A DNA stretch of 64,000 nt from Pseudalkalibacillus sp045920555 (GCF_045920555.1 NZ_CP174509.1:4464001-4528000), one strand, 5' to 3'. Shown: positions 16,345-26,255, counted from the stretch's first letter. Made by a program: numbers and translations. The notes: generated by a model from the sequence alone, not told the origin.

Positions 16345-18447
16345 ATGAGAGTTGCGACGGATATTGGTGGTACTTTTACAGATCTGGTATATGTTGATGA
16401 AAAAGGAAAAGTGGGTTTGGCTAAAAGTCATACTACCCCACCTCATTATGAAGAAGGGGTTATGAATGTTTTAAAAGCAAGTGGAATCGAATCCCATTCG
16501 ATCGATACATTCATTCATGGGACTACCGTAGTCATTAATACTCTGACAGAACGGAAAGGTGTAAAGACTGGATTAATCACAACAAAAGGATTTCGAGATG
16601 TCATTGAAATTGCTAGAGGGAATCGGCCAGATTTATATAATGTGCGATATCAAAAGCCCTCACCTTTTGTCGATAGGTATTTGCGTTGTGAAGCAGAAGA
16701 ACGCCTGAACAATAAAGGTGAAGTAATTACGTCACTGAATCGTAAACAGGTCAAGGAAATTGTGGAATATTTCAAGAAGGAAAATGTTAAAGCAATTGCT
16801 ATCGCCTACTTACATTCGTATATAAACCCCATACATGAACAACAAACGAAGCAAATCATCAGGGAATTATGGCCGGAAGTTTCCGTCACCGCTTCCCATG
16901 AAATTACGAAAGAATGGCGAGAGTACGAGCGGACCACTACGACGGTATTAAACTCCTATGTAAAACCAATTGCGTCATCCTATGTGAACAAACTAGAGAC
17001 CAGACTTGAAGGAACGGAAACAGGTTCACACAAATACATCATGCAATCAAACGGGGGTGTAACTACCTTCCATCATGCTAAACAAACTCCAATAAACCTA
17101 GTTGAATCAGGACCTGTTGCGGGAATATACGGTGCGAGTATCCTGGGTGAAATCTTAGGTGAGGATAACATCATCGCTTTTGATATTGGAGGCACGACCG
17201 CTAAATGTTCCTTGATCAATAAAGGGGAAGTTAAAATAACCACGGATTACTATATCGAAAAGACAGAACGAAATGCTGGTTATCCAATCAAAGTACCTGT
17301 TGTGGATATTGTCGAAATAGGTAATGGGGGTGGATCAATCGCCTGGATCGATGAAGCAGGCTCACTAAACGTAGGTCCTCGATCAGCCGGGGCGATACCC
17401 GGACCTGTTGCTTATGGCCAAGGCGGGACAGATCCGACAACAACCGATGCTAACCTAGTGACTGGCCGTCTCTCAATAGAAAACTTCGATTATAAAGTAG
17501 ACCTTGATAATGTTCGAGATGTGATCAATAAAAAAATAGCGACATATTACGGAACCTCAATCGAAGAAGCAGCACTTGGTATTATCCGTATAGCCAACTC
17601 CAATATGTTGAACGCATTAAAACTGATATCTGTACGTAAAGGACATAATCCAAGGGATTTCACCTTGGTTGCATTCGGTGGTGGCGGGTCCATGCATGCA
17701 CCGGCATTAGCAAAAGAACTTGGCGTCAAAAAAGTGATCGTGCCCCTCGCCTCCTCTGTTTTTTCGGCATGGGGCATGTTGATGACCGACTTACGCCACG
17801 ATTTTATCAAAACAAGAATTGAACGAGTAGATATCCTTGATTTATCAGCATTCAATGAACAGTGGAAGAAGTTGGAGGAAAATGCGGTTTCACAGTATAA
17901 AGCTGAAGGAGTAGTTGAAGATCGAGTGGTTTTTGCTCGGTTTGTAGATATGCGTTACCTTGGACAGGAACATACGGTAAAGGTGCCTGTTCGGAATGGA
18001 GCGATCACAAAGGAATCTTTAACTGAACTAAACGAAAGATTCCATCTTCTCCATGAAAGGAATTATACATTTAAATTAGTGGATTCGCCAACCGAAATCG
18101 TCAATTTCCATTTGACTGCTTTTGGTAAAGTGGACAAACCGGAATTGGAGAAGCTTGCACCCCAGAGGAATGATCTAGTTTTAAAAGACAGACGTAAAGT
18201 CTATTTCGAGGAAGAAGGATGGGTAGAAACGGTCGTCTATCAACGAAGTTCATTAGTTCCTAGAATGGAAGTCTATGGACCAGCCATCATTGAAGAATCC
18301 TCCGCTTCTACTGTCCTATATCCAGACCAGTCTCTTGTCGTAGATGAGTATGGCAATCTTGTCATTGATACTGGCGTTGAATTAAAAAAACATGTGAGAG
18401 GGGATGTATCAAGTGAAGGTGAAAACAGTCGATCCATTCACGCTTGA
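16345..18447 (+). CDS. hyuA: Hydantoinase/oxoprolinase subunit A (HyuA-like)
   Basis: A 700-residue protein, the normal HyuA length. It begins RVATDIGGTFTDLVYVDE (phosphate-binding loop of the ASKHA fold), has IHGTTVVINTLTERKG, the second nucleotide loop IAFDIGGTTAKCSLI near residue 280, GNGGGSIAWID and FGGGGSMHAPALAKELGV near residue 450. With HyuB it forms an ATP-dependent enzyme opening a five-membered cyclic amide such as N-methylhydantoin, 5-oxoproline or a related ring. The ATG has AAGGGAG at seven bases. First gene of a rightward pair divergent from the IclR gene. It is full-length, unlike the short hydantoinase-A gene on the other arm. Substrate not determinable. Confidence 0.92.
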   Translation: MRVATDIGGTFTDLVYVDEKGKVGLAKSHTTPPHYEEGVMNVLKASGIESHSIDTFIHGTTVVINTLTERKGVKTGLITTKGFRDVIEIARGNRPDLYNVRYQKPSPFVDRYLRCEAEERLNNKGEVITSLNRKQVKEIVEYFKKENVKAIAIAYLHSYINPIHEQQTKQIIRELWPEVSVTASHEITKEWREYERTTTTVLNSYVKPIASSYVNKLETRLEGTETGSHKYIMQSNGGVTTFHHAKQTPINLVESGPVAGIYGASILGEILGEDNIIAFDIGGTTAKCSLINKGEVKITTDYYIEKTERNAGYPIKVPVVDIVEIGNGGGSIAWIDEAGSLNVGPRSAGAIPGPVAYGQGGTDPTTTDANLVTGRLSIENFDYKVDLDNVRDVINKKIATYYGTSIEEAALGIIRIANSNMLNALKLISVRKGHNPRDFTLVAFGGGGSMHAPALAKELGVKKVIVPLASSVFSAWGMLMTDLRHDFIKTRIERVDILDLSAFNEQWKKLEENAVSQYKAEGVVEDRVVFARFVDMRYLGQEHTVKVPVRNGAITKESLTELNERFHLLHERNYTFKLVDSPTEIVNFHLTAFGKVDKPELEKLAPQRNDLVLKDRRKVYFEEEGWVETVVYQRSSLVPRMEVYGPAIIEESSASTVLYPDQSLVVDEYGNLVIDTGVELKKHVRGDVSSEGENSRSIHA

Positions 18448-20134
18448 AATCATAAAAGATTCTCTCTTGGCTATCGGAGACGAAATGTTCCATGCTTTGG
18501 CCCGGACCTCGATGAGCCCAATCGTTTATGAGGTTCTTGATTACGCAACAGGGTTGACCGATGCAAAGGGGCAGCTTTTGACACAAGGAAATGGAGTCAC
18601 CAGCTTCATCGGTATGTTAAGTTCGATGGTACAAGAAGTCATGAAGAAATTCGATGATGGAAAAGACCTGCAACCCGGAGATATCATTATCATTAATGAC
18701 CCGTATGTAGGCGGAGGTTCACATTTATCCGATGTAGGTCTAGTCATGCCGATTTTCTTTAATGGCAAATTAGTTGCATTTTCGGTTAACAAAGCTCACT
18801 GGACAGAGGTTGGTGGAAAAGATCCAGGATCGTTTACAAGTGATTCAACTGAAATCTACCAGGAAGGATTGCAATTTCCAGGTGTGAAACTATTCTCTAA
18901 AGGTGAGTTGAATAAAGCGATTGTGGATATCATCAAAGCTAATGTACGTTTCCCTAACTTATCAATTGGTGATATGTGGGCTCAAGTTGCTGCACTACGT
19001 ACAGGTGCAAAACGGTTCATTGAACTTTGCGAGAAACATGACGAACATCAAATGTTGAGTGCAATCGAACATCTCCTGAACCATGGTGAAAAGTTGACCA
19101 GGATTGAATTGAAGAAATTACCGAATGGAACCTATCGAACTGAAAACTTTATTGATGATGATGGTTTTGGAAATGGTCCTTTTAAAATCAAGGTGGAGGT
19201 AACGATTACAGATGATGAGTTTGTTTGTGATTTCCGAGGTAGCCATCCCCAGGTTACAGGACCTGTCAACTGTTCGTATTATGCTTTGATGGCTGGTGTA
19301 CGAGCGATTTTCCTTGCAATCATCAATCCGTCACAAAACGTTAACGATGGTATTTTCCGACCCTTACGGGTTATCACCGATGAAGGGACGATTCTATCTG
19401 CAAAACGCCCGGCACCCGTTTCAATCAACTGGGAAAGTCGGTTAGGAGGAGCTGATTTAATTTGGAAGGCGCTGGCTCCTGTCTTACCTGAACGTCTAAC
19501 AGCTGGACATCTTTTATCGGTTTGCTCGGTTGTCTTATCTGGTGATCATCCTGAAACGAAGGAACCCTTCCTTATCGTTGAACCTTCTGTCGGCGGCTGG
19601 GGTGCTGGTGCCGGTTTAGATGGAGAAAAGGGTCAATTTTGCGTCGGAGATGGCGAGACATATAATGTTCCCGTCGAAGTCGCTGAATCACGATATGGTG
19701 TGTTAGTAGATGAATATCGTCTCCGTTGTGATGGTGCTGGAGCAGGGGAATATATCGGAGGATCAGGAGTAGTACGTTCTTATCGGGCGTTAAGTGATAA
19801 ACAAAAATTATCCGTCATGTTCGGGCGTCATAAATTTTCTCCATGGGGATTGAATGGCGGTGAAGATGGATCTCCTAACAAAGTTTATATCAATAAAAAG
19901 GATGGATCGGTTGAAGGTCCATTCGGAATAACGGCTCGTTACGTGTTAAATGAAGGGGATGTCGTCCGACTGGTCACCGCAACAGGCGGCGGGTACGGAA
20001 ACCCTACAAACCGTAATCCTGATCAGGTTGCATACGACGTTAAGAATGGATACATTTCCATTGAGCAGGCAAAAGAAAAATTCGGAGTTGCGGTAGACTC
20101 GGAAACTTTCGAAATTATAGACTCTGCAAAATAA
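18413..20134 (+). CDS. hyuB: Hydantoinase/oxoprolinase subunit B (HyuB-like)
   Basis: About 573 residues. The N-terminus KTVDPFTLEIIKDSLLAIGDEMFHALARTSMSPIVYEVLDYATGL is diagnostic for HyuB, followed by GDIIIINDPYVGGGSHLSDVGLVMP, GGWGAGAGLDGEKG and GSGVVRSYRAL, and the glycine-rich ATGGGYGNP near the C-terminus. The GTG at 18413 has GAGAGGGG nine bases upstream and overlaps the end of hyuA by about 35 bases; the ATG at 18404 sits too close to that site. It is the metal-binding catalytic partner of HyuA. A terminator follows at 20287. Confidence 0.92.
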   Translation: MKVKTVDPFTLEIIKDSLLAIGDEMFHALARTSMSPIVYEVLDYATGLTDAKGQLLTQGNGVTSFIGMLSSMVQEVMKKFDDGKDLQPGDIIIINDPYVGGGSHLSDVGLVMPIFFNGKLVAFSVNKAHWTEVGGKDPGSFTSDSTEIYQEGLQFPGVKLFSKGELNKAIVDIIKANVRFPNLSIGDMWAQVAALRTGAKRFIELCEKHDEHQMLSAIEHLLNHGEKLTRIELKKLPNGTYRTENFIDDDGFGNGPFKIKVEVTITDDEFVCDFRGSHPQVTGPVNCSYYALMAGVRAIFLAIINPSQNVNDGIFRPLRVITDEGTILSAKRPAPVSINWESRLGGADLIWKALAPVLPERLTAGHLLSVCSVVLSGDHPETKEPFLIVEPSVGGWGAGAGLDGEKGQFCVGDGETYNVPVEVAESRYGVLVDEYRLRCDGAGAGEYIGGSGVVRSYRALSDKQKLSVMFGRHKFSPWGLNGGEDGSPNKVYINKKDGSVEGPFGITARYVLNEGDVVRLVTATGGGYGNPTNRNPDQVAYDVKNGYISIEQAKEKFGVAVDSETFEIIDSAK

Positions 20135-20286
20135 TCATGAGGCTACTTGCTGTACGGAAATACCTCTTGAGGGATCAAGTCACGGAAATCATAGGGAAGA
20201 CTGGGATTACTTCAGTGTTCTGTTAAAATTACAGTGGGCTTAATTTAAAGGGTTTTTCCATTAAAATAGCATTGAGTACAACAATA

Positions 20287-20320
20287 ACGACTCGTCGATT
20301 GACGAGTCGTTTGTCTTTCC
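20287..20320 (+). terminator. Terminator of hyuAB
   Basis: Perfect ten-base arms ACGACTCGTC and GACGAGTCGT around GATT, followed by TTGTCTTTCC, about 150 bases after the hyuB stop codon. Confidence 0.75.
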
Positions 20321-20653
20321 AGGAGCTTGATCATCCGTTATTTCATTAATCCCCTATTTCAATAGGAAATAGAAGAATAATTACCATGATGTTTATCTAT
20401 AAATGTGAGTTATGATCCATTCCCATTTTAGAAATGTAAAGGGGCGATAAAAGTGAATCCTTTTCTGGTATTCTGGTATGACTTAGGTATTCAATATCTT
20501 TAGTTTATAACCCTTTTCACTCGACGATTTCGATTTACATAATAAGTTTTTCATTTTTTGTACTGCATAAAAAAAACGAACTAAGAGTTCGACTCAAATA
20601 AAAATAAAATTTGAGTTGGCACAAATTTGGCACGGCTTAAATTCATAAAAATA
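20321..20653. other. Intergenic, no gene recognised
   Basis: Between the hyuAB and sufB terminators I see no supported gene. A 16-codon frame with a GTG at 20453 behind AAAGGGG encodes nothing recognisable. Confidence 0.5.
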
Positions 20654-20685
20654 ACCCTTGGCATAAACGTTGTTATACCAAGGGT
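20654..20685 (-). terminator. Terminator of the suf operon
   Basis: Arms ACCCTTGG and CCAAGGGT around an AT-rich loop, followed on the minus strand by TATTTTTAT. It lies ten bases beyond the sufB stop. Confidence 0.75.
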
Positions 20686-20694
20686 CATTAGATG

Positions 20695-22092
20695 TTATCC
20701 GATTGAACCTTCCATTTCGAACTTGATTAGACGGTTCATTTCTACCGCATATTCCATTGGAAGTTCTTTCGTGAATGGCTCGATGAAGCCCATTACAATC
20801 ATTTCTGTCGCTTCTTCTTCTGAAATTCCACGGCTCATGAGATAGAAAAGCTGCTCCTCAGATACCTTCGAAACCTTCGCCTCGTGCTCGAGTGAAATGT
20901 TTTCGTTCAGGATTTCATTGTATGGGATTGTATCAGAAGTCGATTCGTTATCCATGATTAATGTGTCACACTCGACATTCGCGCGTGCACCAGATGCTTT
21001 ACGTCCGAAGTGGACGATACCACGATACGTTACCTTACCTCCACCTTTAGAGATGGACTTGGAAACGATCGTCGATGATGTGTTTGGAGCTAAGTGAATC
21101 ATTTTCGCTCCAGCATCCTGGTGCTGTCCTTTACCAGCAAGTGCAATCGATAGTGTCATACCACGAGCGCCTTCACCTTTTAGGATGACAGCCGGATATT
21201 TCATCGTCAACTTGGAACCGATGTTACCATCGATCCATTCCATTGTCGCGTTCTCTTCGGCTACCGCACGCTTCGTTACTAGATTGAATACGTTGTTCGC
21301 CCAGTTCTGGATCGTCGTATAACGGCAATTCGCGTTTTTCTTAACGACAATTTCAACAACTGCACTGTGCAGTGAGTTTGTTGTATAAACAGGTGCTGTA
21401 CAACCTTCAACATAGTGTACAGAAGAATCTTCGTCCGCAATGATCAACGTACGCTCAAATTGTCCCATGTTTTCAGAGTTGATACGGAAATACGCTTGTA
21501 ACGGCGTATCACACTTGATTCCTTTTGGTACATAGATGAACGAGCCACCAGACCATACTGCAGAGTTCAATGCAGCGAATTTGTTATCTGTCGGCGGAAT
21601 TGTTTTTCCGAAGTGCTCTTTGAAGATGTCTTCATTTTCTTTAAGCGCTGTATCTGTGTCCTTGAAGATGATCCCCATATCTTCGAGGTCTTCCTGCATG
21701 TTGTGGTAAACAACTTCAGATTCGTATTGGGCAGATACACCCGCTAGATATTTTTGCTCCGCTTCCGGGATACCAAGCTTATCAAACGTACGCTTGATTT
21801 CTTCTGGCACTTCATCCCATGAACGCTCGGACTTTTCCGATGGTTTTACGTAATACGTAATGTCATCGAAGTTCAATTCTTTCAGATTGCCGCCCCATTG
21901 AGGCATTGGCATGCTATAGAAATGTTCTAGTGATTTTAAACGGAAATCAAGCATCCATTTAGGTTCGTCTTTCATACGCGAAATCTCTTCAACGATTTCC
22001 TTCGTCAAACCACGCTTGGATCTGAAGATCGAGACGTCCTTATCTCTAAAACCGTATTTATATTCGCCGATCTCTGGCATTTTCTTAGCCAT
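20695..22092 (-). CDS. sufB: Fe-S cluster scaffold SufB
   Basis: A 465-residue protein, the normal SufB length, starting AKKMPEIGEYKYGFRDKDVSIFRSKRGL as in other Firmicutes SufB. The C-terminal half forms the beta-helix region with YVEGCTAPVYT, MTLSIALAGKGQHQDAGAKM and FYLMSRGISEEEATEMIVMGFIEPF. SufB with SufC and SufD makes the scaffold complex on which Fe-S clusters are built. ATG at 22092 with AAGGAGG. Last gene of the leftward sufCDSUB operon, with a 110-base gap after sufU. Function is firm from sequence and synteny. Confidence 0.97.
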   Translation of the reverse strand: MAKKMPEIGEYKYGFRDKDVSIFRSKRGLTKEIVEEISRMKDEPKWMLDFRLKSLEHFYSMPMPQWGGNLKELNFDDITYYVKPSEKSERSWDEVPEEIKRTFDKLGIPEAEQKYLAGVSAQYESEVVYHNMQEDLEDMGIIFKDTDTALKENEDIFKEHFGKTIPPTDNKFAALNSAVWSGGSFIYVPKGIKCDTPLQAYFRINSENMGQFERTLIIADEDSSVHYVEGCTAPVYTTNSLHSAVVEIVVKKNANCRYTTIQNWANNVFNLVTKRAVAEENATMEWIDGNIGSKLTMKYPAVILKGEGARGMTLSIALAGKGQHQDAGAKMIHLAPNTSSTIVSKSISKGGGKVTYRGIVHFGRKASGARANVECDTLIMDNESTSDTIPYNEILNENISLEHEAKVSKVSEEQLFYLMSRGISEEEATEMIVMGFIEPFTKELPMEYAVEMNRLIKFEMEGSIG

Positions 22093-22202
22093 CGTTTAAT
22101 CCCTCCTTAAAGGATACATACACAATAAAACCGAAACGAGTGTCTAATGAATCTATACTACTATTGTAAAACGGATTAGTGCATCTGACAACCAAGCAGA
22201 AT

Positions 22203-22643
22203 TTACTCCTCTTCTTTTTGGTTTACTCCCTTTTCCAATGCTTTCCATGCAAGTGTTGCACATTTGATACGTGCCGGGAACTTCGAAACACCTTGAAGGG
22301 CTTCTAGATCTCCAAGGTCCAAGTCGCCTTCATCGTAATCTTTTCCAAGCATCATTTCCGAAAAGATGTTTGAAAGCTTAAGGGCATCTTCCACTGGAAG
22401 ACCTTTGATGGTTTCGGTCATCATGGATGCTGAAGCGAGACTGATCGAACAGCCTTCACCTTCGAACTTGGCATCTTTGATTTTCCCATCTTCGATTTCC
22501 ATAGACACTTTGATCCGGTCTCCACATGTCGGGTTATTCAAGTTGAAGGTCAATGCACCATCATCAAGCTCCCCCTTGTTACGGGGATTCTTATAATGGT
22601 CCATGATGACCTGCCGATATAGTTGATCCAAATTAGAAGACAT
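22203..22643 (-). CDS. sufU: SufU, zinc-dependent sulfur acceptor for SufS
   Basis: A 146-residue IscU-like protein of the SufU type. From the ATG at 22643 the zinc ligands are Cys40, Asp42, Cys65 and Cys128, in NPTCGDRI, GEGCSIS and RIKCATLAW, and the 18-21 residue SufU-specific insertion near residues 95-115 is present (YDEGDLDLGDLEAL). SufU accepts persulfide sulfur from SufS. The upstream TTG at 22649 is only four bases from AAGGAG, so the ATG at ten bases is preferred. It overlaps the sufS stop by eleven bases. Confidence 0.95.
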   Translation of the reverse strand: MSSNLDQLYRQVIMDHYKNPRNKGELDDGALTFNLNNPTCGDRIKVSMEIEDGKIKDAKFEGEGCSISLASASMMTETIKGLPVEDALKLSNIFSEMMLGKDYDEGDLDLGDLEALQGVSKFPARIKCATLAWKALEKGVNQKEEE

Positions 22644-23853
22644 GACCAAAATACTCCTTTGTAGTCTTTAGTCCATCGACCAATGCATCTACATCCTCTT
22701 TCGTATTATAAATGTAAAAGCTTGCTCTGGCAGTTGCTGTCACATTCAACCATTTCATCAATGGTTGCGCACAATGGTGCCCGGCACGAACAGCAACTCC
22801 CTCAGCATCCAGTACTGTAGCTACGTCATGAGGATGTACGTCATCAATGTTGAATGTAACCAATCCTGCTCGTTTTTTCGGCCCGAAGATCTTCAAGCCT
22901 TCAACAGCTGACATACGTTCCATCGCATATTCAACAAGTTCATGTTCGATTTTCTCGATTTCATCCCGGCCGATTTGCTCTAAGAAATCAATTGCTGCTC
23001 CCATACCGATGGCTCCGGCGATGATTGGAGTTCCGCCTTCAAACTTCCAGGGAAGGTCCTTCCAAGTGGATTCATACAAACCGACGAAGTCGATCATTTC
23101 TCCACCGAATTCTACAGGTTCCATGTTTTCTAAAAGCTTCTTTTTGCCATACATTACTCCGATCCCGGTCGGCCCACACATTTTATGGGCAGAGAAAGCA
23201 TAGAAATCACAGTCTAGATCACGGACATCAACATGCATGTGCGGTGCCGCCTGCGCACCATCCACAACCATGACTGCTCCGTTTTTGTGTGCAATCTTGG
23301 CAATTTCCTTGATCGGATTGATCGTACCAAGAACATTTGAAACGTGCATGATCGATACAATTTTAGTATGTTCTGTAATTGTATTTTCAACATCACTTAA
23401 ATCAATTGTTCCGTCCTCTTGAAGAGGAATATACTTTAACGTCGCACCAGTCTGTTTTGCAAGCTGTTGCCATGGAATGATGTTGCTGTGGTGTTCCATC
23501 GGTGTAATGACGATTTCGTCGCCTTCACCCACATTCACCTTACCATAGCTTGACGCAATCGTATTGATCGCAGTCGTCGTACCTCGGAGAAAAACTACTT
23601 CTTCAGTAGACGAAGCGTTGATGAAACGACGGACTTTTTCACGAGCCCCTTCATAACTGTCGGTAGCCCGTGTTCCTAACGTATGCACACCACGATGTAC
23701 GTTCGAATTATCGTTTTTATAATAGTGGTCGAGGGTTTCAATCACCGAAATCGGTTTTTGAGATGTCGCTGCGCTATCCAGGTAGACGAGTGGCTTTCCA
23801 TTTACTTCTTGATCAAGTATAGGGAACTGTTTGCGAATCTCTTTTGAAATCAT
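22633..23853 (-). CDS. sufS: Cysteine desulfurase SufS
   Basis: A 406-residue PLP-dependent group II cysteine desulfurase. The PLP lysine is Lys224 in SAHKMCGPTGIGV, the N-terminus carries YLDSAATSQKP, and the persulfide-forming Cys361 lies in the short SufS-type loop RAGHHCAQPLM. It withdraws sulfur from cysteine and passes it to SufU. The ATG overlaps the sufD stop as ATGA. Fourth-to-last step of the operon order C-D-S-U-B. Confidence 0.97.
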   Translation of the reverse strand: MISKEIRKQFPILDQEVNGKPLVYLDSAATSQKPISVIETLDHYYKNDNSNVHRGVHTLGTRATDSYEGAREKVRRFINASSTEEVVFLRGTTTAINTIASSYGKVNVGEGDEIVITPMEHHSNIIPWQQLAKQTGATLKYIPLQEDGTIDLSDVENTITEHTKIVSIMHVSNVLGTINPIKEIAKIAHKNGAVMVVDGAQAAPHMHVDVRDLDCDFYAFSAHKMCGPTGIGVMYGKKKLLENMEPVEFGGEMIDFVGLYESTWKDLPWKFEGGTPIIAGAIGMGAAIDFLEQIGRDEIEKIEHELVEYAMERMSAVEGLKIFGPKKRAGLVTFNIDDVHPHDVATVLDAEGVAVRAGHHCAQPLMKWLNVTATARASFYIYNTKEDVDALVDGLKTTKEYFGHVF

Positions 23854-25169
23854 TTAGTGACTTTCCCTTCGATTACTTCTGTCAACATCATCTTGACACC
23901 CTCGATCGGAAGCTCATTAACGACAGGTGCAAGGAATCCGTGGATGACAAGGCGTTCTGCTTCTTGCTTAGAGATACCGCGGCTCATCAAGTAGAACATT
24001 TGGATCGGATCCATCCGTCCTACTGAAGCAGCGTGTCCAGCTGTAACATCATCTTCATCGATGAGAAGAATCGGGTTTGCATCACCACGAGCTTTTTCAC
24101 TAAGCATGAGAACTCGTTCAGTTTGCTCGCTGTTCGCTTTTGTTGCACCATGTTCAATCTTAGCGATTCCGTTGAATATTGAGCTGGCACTGTCCTTCAT
24201 GACTGCGTGTGCAAGAAGTTGGGCATCCGATTGTTTACCCCATTGGTTTACACGGATCACAAAGTTTTGTTTTTGATTTCCACGTCCGATGGATACAGTT
24301 TTTGTATCTGCAACTGAACCATCACCAACAAGGTTTGTCGTGTTATCTGAGATCGTATTGCCATCGTTCATCTGGCCTAGCGCCCACTCGATTTTACCAT
24401 CACGCTCGACGTGCCCCCGACGATTCACGTAAGTCGTCATTCCTTTGGCAAAATTATCGACTGCACCGAATTGTACACGAGCGTTTGGTCCAGCATAAAC
24501 TTCAGCTACGATGTTCGCTACAGATTCTTCTTCTGTCCCATGAGAAAGATAGTTTTCTACATATGTGACAGAACTGTTATCTTCTGCAACTACTAAAACG
24601 TGATTGAATAGGGATGCTTCCGCATCTTCTTGCCAGAAAACAGACTGTAATGGAACGTCGATTTCAACGTTTTTAGGAACGTAGACGAAGACTCCGCCGT
24701 TAAGCAGTGCAGCATGCAGTGCCGTCAAGCGATGTTCATCAATTGGCACGACTTTATCCATGAAATACTTTTCAACTAGCTCGCTATGTTCGAGGACTGC
24801 TGTAGCGATATCTGTGAAAATGACTCCTTTATCTTTCAAATCCTGAGAAAGTTGCTTGAAAGCAGGAGTCGAATTTCGTTGGACAATAAAATTATCTGTG
24901 CGATCCTCTTTCCCGATCAGGTCTAAAATATAATCTGGAAGGTCATCTGCCTTCTCGATTTCAGCAGCCTTCACTTCATGTTGGAAGGTTGTGAAATTCC
25001 AGTTATCGATTTTGGTTTTTTCCGGCTTCGGCATCGGTAGGCTTTCAGCCAGTTCCAATCCACGAAGACGAAGGTTTTTCAGCCATTCTGGTTCATTTCG
25101 TTGTTTGGAAAAGTCACTTACATATGATTGATCGAAGGCAATCTTCGTTTCGTTCATCTCCACTGACAT
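23850..25169 (-). CDS. sufD: Fe-S assembly protein SufD
   Basis: A 439-residue SufB/SufD-family protein. The N-terminal helix NEPEWLKNLRLRGLELAESLPMPKPEKT is typical of SufD, followed by the beta-helix domain and the C-terminal GHAASVGRMDPIQMFYLMSRGISKQEAERLVIHGFL. His in GHAASVGR is conserved in SufD and takes part in the SufB-SufD interface. ATG at 25169 with AAGGAGG at six bases. It joins SufB and SufC in the scaffold complex. Separated from sufC by nineteen bases. Confidence 0.96.
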   Translation of the reverse strand: MSVEMNETKIAFDQSYVSDFSKQRNEPEWLKNLRLRGLELAESLPMPKPEKTKIDNWNFTTFQHEVKAAEIEKADDLPDYILDLIGKEDRTDNFIVQRNSTPAFKQLSQDLKDKGVIFTDIATAVLEHSELVEKYFMDKVVPIDEHRLTALHAALLNGGVFVYVPKNVEIDVPLQSVFWQEDAEASLFNHVLVVAEDNSSVTYVENYLSHGTEEESVANIVAEVYAGPNARVQFGAVDNFAKGMTTYVNRRGHVERDGKIEWALGQMNDGNTISDNTTNLVGDGSVADTKTVSIGRGNQKQNFVIRVNQWGKQSDAQLLAHAVMKDSASSIFNGIAKIEHGATKANSEQTERVLMLSEKARGDANPILLIDEDDVTAGHAASVGRMDPIQMFYLMSRGISKQEAERLVIHGFLAPVVNELPIEGVKMMLTEVIEGKVTK

Positions 25170-25188
25170 ATAAATCCTCCTTCAAAGC

Positions 25189-25977
25189 CTATGCTTGTTC
25201 TGCTTGGACAGTTTCGTCTTCAATTCCGAGTTCATCTTTAATCCAGTCATATCCTTCTGCTTCAAGACGTTGAGCAAGTTCAGGACCACCGGACTTCACG
25301 ATACGGCCTTGCATAATGACGTGGACTTTATCTGGTGTGATGTAGTTCAACAAACGTTGGTAGTGTGTAATGATCAGTCCGCCGAATTCTGGATTGCGCA
25401 TATCATTTACACCCTTAGAAACGACTTTCAAGGCATCGATATCAAGACCAGAATCGATCTCGTCAAGGATTGCAATTTTTGGCTCCAACATTAATAATTG
25501 AAGAATTTCGTTACGCTTTTTCTCACCGCCGGAAAATCCCTCGTTCAGGTAACGCTGTGAGAAAGATTCATCCATATCGAGAAGCTCCATTTTGCTGTCC
25601 ATTTTACGAATGAATTTCATTAATGAAATTTCTTTACCTTCTTCACGTCGAGCATTGATTGAAGAACGCAGGAAGTCAGCATTCGTTACACCGCTGATTT
25701 CACTTGGGTATTGCATTGCAAGGAATAGACCTGCTTTTGCACGTTCATCGACTTCCATCTCTAGAACGTTTTCACCGTCTAGGGTGACTGACCCTTCTGT
25801 GATTTCGTACTTCGGATGGCCCATCAGAGCAGATGCAAGTGTTGATTTACCTGTTCCGTTCGGACCCATTACTGCATGTATTTCTCCACCGTTTATCTCA
25901 AGGCTGAGGCCTTTAATGATCTCTTTTCCTTCAATAGAAACGTGTAGATTCTCAATCTTTAAATTTGGTGCAGTCAT
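25189..25977 (-). CDS. sufC: Fe-S assembly ATPase SufC
   Basis: A 262-residue ABC-type ATPase. Walker A is GPNGTGKST (residues about 37-45), the ABC signature is FSGGEKKRNEILQ, and Walker B is IAILDEIDSGLD with the SufC-specific DEIDSGLD ending. It is a soluble ATPase driving conformational change in the SufBCD scaffold. ATG at 25977 with GGAGG. First gene of the operon, behind a sigma-A-type promoter at 26087-26115. Confidence 0.97.
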   Translation of the reverse strand: MTAPNLKIENLHVSIEGKEIIKGLSLEINGGEIHAVMGPNGTGKSTLASALMGHPKYEITEGSVTLDGENVLEMEVDERAKAGLFLAMQYPSEISGVTNADFLRSSINARREEGKEISLMKFIRKMDSKMELLDMDESFSQRYLNEGFSGGEKKRNEILQLLMLEPKIAILDEIDSGLDIDALKVVSKGVNDMRNPEFGGLIITHYQRLLNYITPDKVHVIMQGRIVKSGGPELAQRLEAEGYDWIKDELGIEDETVQAEQA

Positions 25978-26086
25978 GACTATAACCCTCCAATTTCATA
26001 TTTCTTATCACTACTCCATTTTACATTGTAACGAAAAACAACCTAAAATGAAATAATCGTGATTATTATAATTTAGTATCATTCTA

Positions 26087-26115
26087 ATTTTATAACAAAT
26101 TAAAATAATTCTCAA
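26087..26115 (-). promoter_or_regulatory. Candidate sigma-A promoter of the suf operon
   Basis: On the minus strand TTGAGA (26115-26110) and TAAAAT (26092-26087) are separated by 17 bases. This leaves an untranslated leader of about 100 bases before sufC. Confidence 0.55.
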
Positions 26116-26224
26116 TATCGATCTAGAAAATATCGGTGATTTCAAATGCTAATTGAGAATAAAGCTTTCTTATTGAAATCAAACCTTCCTTCAACTGCTC
26201 TCTATGGGTGCTTATATACAATGA

Positions 26225-26255
26225 AAGGACCTTATCAGTATTCGATAAGGTCCTT
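26225..26255. terminator. Hairpin, probable terminator
   Basis: Arms AAGGACCTTATC and GATAAGGTCCTT form a strong stem. There is no long T run on either side. It lies downstream of the small frame at 26306. Confidence 0.45.

Noticed and set aside
20453..20503. 16-codon frame with GTG start behind AAAGGGG
   Set aside because: Too short and without any recognisable motif; probably chance.
22847..24568. Long rightward frames inside sufS and sufD
   Set aside because: Antisense shadows of well-identified genes.
26087..26160. Fur-like box upstream of sufC
   Set aside because: The AT-rich sequence only partly fits the 7-1-7 Fur consensus, so no call was made.
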